NCBI RefSeq assembly: GCF_021134715.1
Contig: NC_060023.1
Span: forward strand, 5,952,001-6,016,000
Origin: Daphnia pulex
Taxonomy: Eukaryota; Arthropoda; Branchiopoda; Diplostraca; Daphniidae
Direction of reading: 5' to 3'
DNA: 64,000 bases
The notes beneath the pieces are model-generated. The model was not told the DNA's origin, did not search any database, and saw only the letters and a list, made by a program, of their open reading frames with translations. Shown here piece after piece: positions 57,291-64,000 of the stretch. The stretch's first letter is position 1. The number at the start of each line of letters is the position of its first letter. The translations under genes and the position numbers were made by a program.

Positions 57291-58798
57291 ATTGACGTTA
57301 ACTTCACTGGTGATTTCATACCAAGAAAAATTTTGTCAACAATTAAAATATCTTCACGCTTAAACCCGTTAAACATGGCTCCATTGCTGGAAATTGGAAT
57401 TGACACTAAGAAAAACTAAGTGTTATGACATTTTGGTAAGTTCAGCATTGGCAAACACCTAGCAATGAATTTTCCTCTTAAAAACCATCAAACTCTTGGC
57501 TGAGTTTTTCTTGACCGTCTTACCAATCTTTTTAGTCCACTGAACAATAGTTTTTCTATTCAAGTAGTTTTTTTCTTTTTCTTGTAGTGTTGTTGTCAAT
57601 TATGTGTGTAAAAATATAGAGTAATAGATTTGAACTGAAACGATGCCATTTCGGATTGCAATCGTTTATTTTTTATTTATTTTTGTGAGCTTCAAAAAAC
57701 ATCTTACACATTCTGATACAATAAAACTTTCATTTGTATGGGTCAAATTCAAAATAACAAAACTACCGAGTACTGAATCATTGTAAAAAGGCAATTAGAT
57801 CAGAACACCAGGCAATAAGCTTGTAAAAATTCCGATTACTTGTACAACAAGGTTTTCTTTTTTAAATATTCCGATAAGGATAAATTAAAGATATGTTCTT
57901 TATAATGTAAGCAACATATTTTGGAGAAGAAAGTATGACAGCTTTTCTCTGTCTCCCTATTGATATGTTAAGGTCAAGCACAAAGAATCATTGAACCTGT
58001 CATACCATTTTTTAAACAGGTTGGGTAAAGAGCCACATTCTCTTGGTTAAAAAAATTCCTATGGCAGCTAGAAACAGAAAATCAAATATTTATTTGGCAA
58101 TTGTTAGTGTTAATGTAAAGGTTTTGGAATCACTTTCGACTACTGCGGAACTCAATGTACGGTTACCTGTCATATTTTCCTATATGACTGGATTGCCAAA
58201 TTTGGCATCGGAAGAGGTCTTGTACCAGAAAACGGCAGTGTTGATTGAATCGAGTAGGTTTCTGTTATTTCCATATTGATAGATTAGAGATGATTTTATA
58301 GATATAACTGATATAGAATTATTTTATGAATTACATAAAGACAAGCATACGAGCAAAATCGAAACGCCGTTAGTGACAATGTTACTTTTGCCACCGATGA
58401 CCTCCTGTTGGACGAGGATATCTTTTTCGTTTTTTTTCCAGTGCTTGGGAGTGTAGCTGTAGATTGCTACTGCACTTGACACTGTTTGTATTGAACATTT
58501 CTGAAGTAAATACCATGAAGCTGGATGTTGATACACAACCGTTGTACTGTGGCATCATTGCTGCGTGATCTATGGAAAATATCCACAATTAACAAGTGCA
58601 GACAACAACGAACACATATTCAAACACAAATGGCTTACCTGCATGAGACACTGAATAATTGCTCTCAAATTGCATGTCCTGCTGCCCCATCATCACCGAT
58701 GCGTAATGGTTATTATTTACAGAAATTATTTTTTTAACAGGATTATCTTTTTAGACAATAAAGACAAACATTAATAATTAGAAGTAAGCCTTTGGACC

Positions 58799-59044
58799 AT
58801 GAAGCAAATAAAAGTAAAAGAGCAGCCGAAAGGTAGAAACCACATGGAACATAACAACGAAGAAAAATCTGATAGCAGTTCTGTGTCTGCTTCCATTCCA
58901 GATCTTGAAAGCAGAATAAGCCGTCAGAAACTTTCATTTACCCTCTCACTGACCGTCTGCTCCCTTATCGATAATTCTTCTTTCTGTTCAACACCTATTC
59001 CTTCTGAGACTAACGAGTTCAGCGTAAGTTTACAATTACCATGA
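58799..59044 (+). pseudogene. Truncated copy of the unidentified frame at 43758
   Basis: The first ~38 codons (MKQIKVKEQPKGRNHME...) match copy A. The deletion then fuses it to ISRQKLSFTLSLTVCS, read from downstream sequence. The fusion is a by-product of the deletion, not evidence of function. Confidence 0.5.
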
Positions 59045-59107
59045 TTTTTATTGTAAGTATCGAACTATTTTCATATTCATAAAGGATTATGATGGTCTAT
59101 TTACATG

Positions 59108-60122
59108 TGTGTTCAAATGTGTTGGGTTTTTAATCATTTACCTCAAACTCTTCTACAGAGACGATCAGGTGATTGTTTGTCATGTTAAAGCAGTAAAGAA
59201 CTTGCTCCCTTGAAAAGAGTATCAATGTGTAAATTGGAGCTGACGGTGGCTCGGAAGCTAAAAACAACTGCAACCTCCAAGTTATTTAGATCCATTCTTT
59301 GTTATTTAAGTTTTTCTAATTGACCTAGAATGCCTCTACAATAGATGAAGTCGTTGACGTAACGATGAAGACGTTTGTTTACAGTATTCACTCTGTATTC
59401 CATATATTACGACCTTCACGTTGTCAACGCTGATTTCCACACTAGTCCGAACTCAAAATCTTTTTCAGATTCTTTTCTTTTTTTCACTTGTAACCAAATT
59501 GGAGAGAAATTAATGAAATCAACTGGACAGGCGAAGGTAGTGTGTTCTTTTTCCATATTTTGTCAAAACATTTGACTTTTTTCACGCCTCTTGCATATAT
59601 TTTGTTTATTTCGTGTAACGATTGGAAACAAATCTACAAAATTTTCTTACTGATTAGATTAACCTTAATTTCTGTACGAAATAACCTCGTTTCAGCCAAA
59701 ATACTTATATTTTGATAGTCATGAAAGAAGAGTTAATTAGTGTCCACTTCAACCTGGTGAATATGGATGAGCTGGTCAATCCCATCAGAATTGGAACGGA
59801 ATCGGAATCTTGAAATCAACGGAAACTTGTTGCCGGCCCGGACAACCATTCTTCGGCGTATCACTAGAACCTTGATCTCTCTCCTAATGGTTTCAACCTC
59901 TAATTTTTGCTGTATTATAATCAATGTGTCCAGAATAGACGTTGTGAAAGTACACGGCCTAGCAGTTTCATTGTTATTTTCTTCATCCTCAAGTGTAAGT
60001 ACGGCCCGACAAGCCAAAAAGAGTATTCATATTTAACACTGGCTATCTATCTGTGTAACTTGTATAGTGGAATCAAATTAAAATTTAGTTCAGTATATGT
60101 TTGTGTGATTTCTAAAATTATC
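59108..60122. other. Unshared sequence, nothing recognised
   Basis: No gene. Overlapping open frames on both strands at 59733-60036 lack motifs. Confidence 0.35.
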
Positions 60123-60290
60123 CGACGGAGCTCCGGAAGCATTTTCCAGTAGTTGCCCCCCCCCCCCCCCCCACGTTTTGAAACATACCACTCATACCGC
60201 TAAGTAAAGCAAAGTTTCCAGATCTCGCCGAAAGGAGCAGCGCAGTCAAATTCGTCTGCTAGGGAGGGGAGGGGGGGGGAAACGTGATGC
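60123..60290. repeat. Repeat module B-A' (partner of 6720-6845)
   Basis: GAGCTCCGGAAGCATTTTCC is followed by an 18-base C run, CCGCTAAGTAAAGCAAAG, and then CTCGCCGAAAGGAGCAGCGC with CTAGGGAGGGG, the reverse complement of the left module at 6720. The order and orientation complement the copy at 6720-6845. Confidence 0.6.
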
Positions 60291-62003
60291 GTCGCTTAAC
60301 ACCACGGACTGATGATCCAAAACTGTTGCAGGTTCTTCTTCCTTCATAATCAAAGTTTAAGTCCAACAAATCTAGAAAGTCAATAGAGTGAACATCCGAG
60401 GGGAAAATAATGCCTAAAGTGTATTTCTCTTACTATCTTTTGGTAGATATACTCCGCATAACACTTATTAAAACAAAATATATTAGTTAGGTTCATCGAA
60501 TCGTCTCTGCACTATATCTGTGTGAATTACCCTCCACAGTGGTTTTTTTATAATTTGCATTTGAAAAATTCTGCTCCACGGGATTAAAGTGTGGTTTTTG
60601 CTGAAAAAACTTCGAAAGGTCACCGTATGGTATATGGCCCAAAAGATAGAAGAGCAGATACCAGCGTCTCCATAATGGAATAAATTTCTTGCAAAATCTA
60701 GCATTGGAAGTTCACTTAGTAGTTCAGTATACTAAGGAGTTCTAAATTCATAAGAGAGTTAGCGTTAAAGAGTAACGTTGGCTTAAAAAATGTTGCAATA
60801 CATTGTTGTGCTATTTTTACTCACTAAGGCGTCCTTCTGTAACTCTAATTCGTGCAAAGGTGTAGTGATAAAAATTCAGGGATATTCAGGGGAATTTTCG
60901 AGTGTCCAGGTAAACAAGATACAGTTCTGGCAACTAAGATACTTACACAAACGTGTTTCTGCAGTTTTCATTGTTATTAAACGTAAAAATTTCAAATATG
61001 GCACACACACACTCACAGATGGGTAAAGATGAAGCAGAATATTTCAAAATGTTTACCATCTGTTTCAATTCTTCCATGAAATATGGTTTATTGAAAAGAT
61101 TTTTATGAAATGAAATCTATGAATATGAAATTGGAAGTTTCTTTCAAGTGAAATAAATTTTCCATCTTGGAAAACTGTGAACTCATCCATAAGGCGGGTA
61201 CGAGTTACGGTAATTTTTTATTCTGGTTGACTTTCTATGATTAAATCAACAAAAACAACGGATGGATCTTCTGAAAGTTCATCCTTTAAGAAAATATAGG
61301 AAGATTTGGTAAAATTATGTTTTAGGTTTGCACAACAATTAATTAAACGATATTATTAAACATTTCGAGCATGGGTTGCTGCGGGCAGACTCAGGCCTAT
61401 TACCCATTTGCAATAAAAATGAACCTAAATCACAAAAAAGATCAAAATTTAGTACAAACAAAACAGATAAAGTAATAAGTTAACAATCGTGACATGTTTT
61501 ACAACGGATTTCATTAGTCATCCCAGGTTTCGACATTTTTGGGTTTCATCTTTTTTTGGGTACCTCATTTGAGCGGAGCAGTTCAAATATTGGGCATATT
61601 ACATGCCAATCAGGATGATAAGTAGTGCTGGCGGCTTCTTTAAATATTTATAAACCAGATCCAATCTTTATATCTAATAGATTATTTTGTTTTGCTATTT
61701 TAAATACCTTCTACTTAAGCTTACTTCACTTATTCTTTTTCTTTAGGTTGATCTACCTGTATAGTCAATTTATCCTGCTGTGGTTCAAAAGATGAGCAGG
61801 GAATTTTTTTCAAATTCCACTGTTTCCCCTGAAGAGTCAACTTCAACAGAGTTTTCGGCATAGTTTTTTTTTCTCTCCCGAAGAAGACTCAACTGTCGTT
61901 TCAAGTGATTAAGGGTCGTTATTTCAATGTTTATGTGGTATGACTTATATTCTCAATAGCGTAGTAAAGGGGTGAGGCAAAGGTGGTAGAGCTTAAGCCC
62001 GTT
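60291..62003. other. Unassigned sequence
   Basis: No recognised gene. A plus-strand frame at 60790-61026 begins with a hydrophobic stretch (MLQYIVVLFLLTKASF) but has no other features. Confidence 0.35.
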
Positions 62004-62470
62004 TTAAGTAAAAAGTTCTCCGAATTGCCATAGAAAAACATTTTTTCCAGTTGTTGAAAAAGGAAGTGTGTGATGAACTGCTTCTATCCAAATCCCACCG
62101 GAATTCCTACAGATCCTAGACTCGTCAAGGAAAGTTTGTGGAATTGTAGATTCCATAAGTGCTTTGGCGATAAAAGGCATTGCTTTCTGAAACACTCTGA
62201 AAGCGTCATCGACAATTTCTTTCCTTAATTCTCCTTCTCCATCTGTGGAGTTCAATGTGTTGTGGACGTCGTCCATTTCTTCCGTTAACTTTTGTTCCTC
62301 CTATAAACACATTGTTTTTCCGTTATTTAAATTAATGCAGTTATGGTGTATTATGCTAGGATGGGCTATCTCATATTGTTCTTCGTTAATTTCTTCTAAG
62401 ATTTTCTTTTCATGGTCATCAAGAATGGAAAGTCTTGTGGACACACACTTACTAAAGCTTTTGAAACGAA
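62004..62470 (-). CDS. Unidentified two-exon coding-like fragment
   Basis: On the minus strand a segment around 62450-62350 reads VSTRLSILDDHEKKILEEIN and, after a probable acceptor (TTATAG near 62300), EEQKLTEEMDDVHNTLNSTD, then DAFRVFQKAMPFIAKALMES, ending FLWQFGELFT at 62004. It looks like a helical, acidic protein. No start or family recognised. It lies in the section of block B that has no counterpart in block A. Confidence 0.3.
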
Positions 62471-62541
62471 AAATGTAATAAAAAACGCAACATGATACTA
62501 AAAAACAAGTTGAATAAAGTAAAAAATGAATTGGTCATAGC

Positions 62542-63270
62542 TGATAAATAGATAAATGGGCTGGTAATTTATTTTGACGTTTGCTTTCTCTGGGCTCTGT
62601 ATTAGTTGGTGATGGAAAACGTAGATCATCTGCTTCAGGATACTCAATGGGTAAAACAAGAGCTGTTGGAGAAGTGTTTAACGATCTGTCAGGAATATCA
62701 GATCTTGGAGTCACGTAGGGAGTCACGCAGATGACTCAATCGGGAGTTATTGGGAGCCTCGTGACAACCAGCCTTCTTGAGTCGGCTTTACCGTTGTTCT
62801 TGTAAACGAGATTACGCTGATCACAGATGTTATGGATCTGGTGGCGTTCGGCTAAACAGGAGGTATCCGGGAAGATGAATTTATCTTCTTTTCCACCTAC
62901 TCCATCAGCAACTCCCGGAAGTCATCGGTGTAGTTATCTAGTTCAGACCCTGATGAACCATAGAGTTCAGGGTGGGCCTCTGGAATATGGAGGTGGTGGT
63001 CGCCATGCGTGTATCCAACTTTAACACAGTCGTGAGCCATCTTAATAAAATCAGCGAAAGTTTTACCTGGCTCGCCAGCCAGCTGCCGTTTTAGCATGAC
63101 AGTAGCCAGGTATCCGTACATGTATAGTTTTGGTCGTCCTCCCTTAATAAAATCCCGTTTAGCGTAAGCACACATGCCGTCTACTGTATTGGTATGAACA
63201 CCGGTAATTGGATCTTTTTAGAATCGGTAGTGATTTACAGTGTTGCGTTCGTATCCCTCTAGACTGTAAA
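62542..63270 (-). pseudogene. Merlin/IS1595-like transposase C-terminal part, copy B
   Basis: Nearly identical to the copy at 47060-47800, including the same in-frame TAA before 'KDP.TGVHTNTVDG' and the Asp in TVDG. The differences are scattered substitutions (for example P-V-T-G becomes P-I-T-G). Confidence 0.7.
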
Positions 63271-64000
63271 TAAATAAAAGTATAGATAACTGCAATCGAA
63301 TTTTTAAACTTCCCTCACTTGAACTTGCTATTACCCATCCAGTAATCTGATAAAATAAGCGTGTCGGGCAGATTAAAATAATTAATGATAGGTATAAGAG
63401 TTGACGCCTTGCTGTTTTTCACCGAAACTAAAAAACACCGATTGGCCGTGTTGAGTTTTATTTTCTAGAAATCAAACCAAATAAATATATCCAAAACAAT
63501 AAAATAAACCGGTCCCACGTTCCACAACTCCAAAAACCCAGACACCCTTCCTCATCTTTCTTCTGTTATATTTACCTGCGAGATTGTTATATTGAGATGC
63601 GAAGTTGTCCAAAATTTGTAGCCTTTTACTAATAACACTTAAACTAGTTTTATTACACGATTATAAAATTTCACTTTAGTATTTATTCAAAATTTCTGAT
63701 TAGACCTCCATGTTCTCAAAAGACAAATGAATCCCAATCCCTTTTTCGTTGACAAGTTATTTCGACTACCGAACTTCTCACCATATGAATTCGGTTAGTT
63801 CTATACCTTTTTAAGTTTCTGCTTCTTTAGCTACACCATAAAACGAACTTGACCTTTTGTAATTTAGGGTAGCGATTATTGCACCACTATATTCAGACAT
63901 TTATAGTACCTAATCTCTCAGTGGATTCGTTGTGATGAACCAAGTCAATCATGCCAAAGTAAATAATGCTGACATTGCTGATGATGTAGCTTCCATATTT
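62558..64000. repeat. Duplicated block, copy B, part 2
   Basis: Same-orientation duplicate of 47078-48548, offset about 15.5 kb. It runs off the window end while still matching, so the duplication is longer than seen. Confidence 0.9.

Larger units (their letters stand above)
55016..59107. repeat. Duplicated block, copy B, part 1
   Basis: Same-orientation duplicate of 39900-44492, offset about 15.1 kb. A deletion of about 430 bp near 58915 removes the equivalent of roughly 43871-44298, with AG microhomology at the junction. Confidence 0.9.

Overview
This is a eukaryotic (animal) genomic window, most likely from a branchiopod crustacean such as Daphnia. That assignment is inference. It rests on arthropod-like protein sequences, compact genes with mostly 50-110 bp GT-AG introns, and a rich set of decayed DNA transposons and retroelements. 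No bacterial-style operons, CRISPR arrays, rRNA genes or intact tRNA genes were seen.

Layout. 1-8.6 kb is a graveyard: two relics of a tnp2/CACTA-like transposase in opposite orientations, a possible partial XTBD-domain gene, a Tudor-domain pseudogene, and nested MITEs with a clean 8-bp target duplication. 8.9-36.4 kb is the gene-rich core: an OST-alpha-type transporter (-), a KIF28-like kinesin-3 (+), ZC3H13/Flacc (-), NDUFA1 (+), a ZZ zinc-finger protein (-), VMP1 (-), a septin (-), CHCHD2 (+) and two tandem annexins (-). 36.4-64 kb is a transposon-dominated accessory region: a BEL/Pao fragment, a hAT element, a Mutator-like element (MULE) with 121-bp terminal repeats, a Merlin/IS1595-like transposase, a LINE RNase H fragment, and two copies of a large block (39.9-48.5 kb and 55.0-64.0 kb) whose middle sections differ.

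The core genes are housekeeping and do not form one pathway. Functional themes recur: mitochondria (NDUFA1 of complex I, CHCHD2), ER and autophagy membranes (VMP1), the membrane/cytoskeleton interface (septin, annexins, kinesin) and the m6A writer complex (ZC3H13). Three gene pairs are head to head: OST-alpha/kinesin, ZC3H13/NDUFA1 and septin/CHCHD2. Shared promoters are possible, most plausibly for ZC3H13/NDUFA1, whose start codons lie about 540 bp apart.

Most notable observations: (1) an AT-AC minor-spliceosome (U12) intron inside the kinesin motor; (2) two tandem annexins that each begin with a separate exon encoding a signal-peptide-like sequence, unusual for a family normally lacking one; (3) a compact MULE whose transposase frame is interrupted by a single TGA; (4) nested MITE families; (5) a block duplication whose copies share the same stop codons, so the elements were dead before they were duplicated. 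All calls are from reading the sequence; no database search was run.
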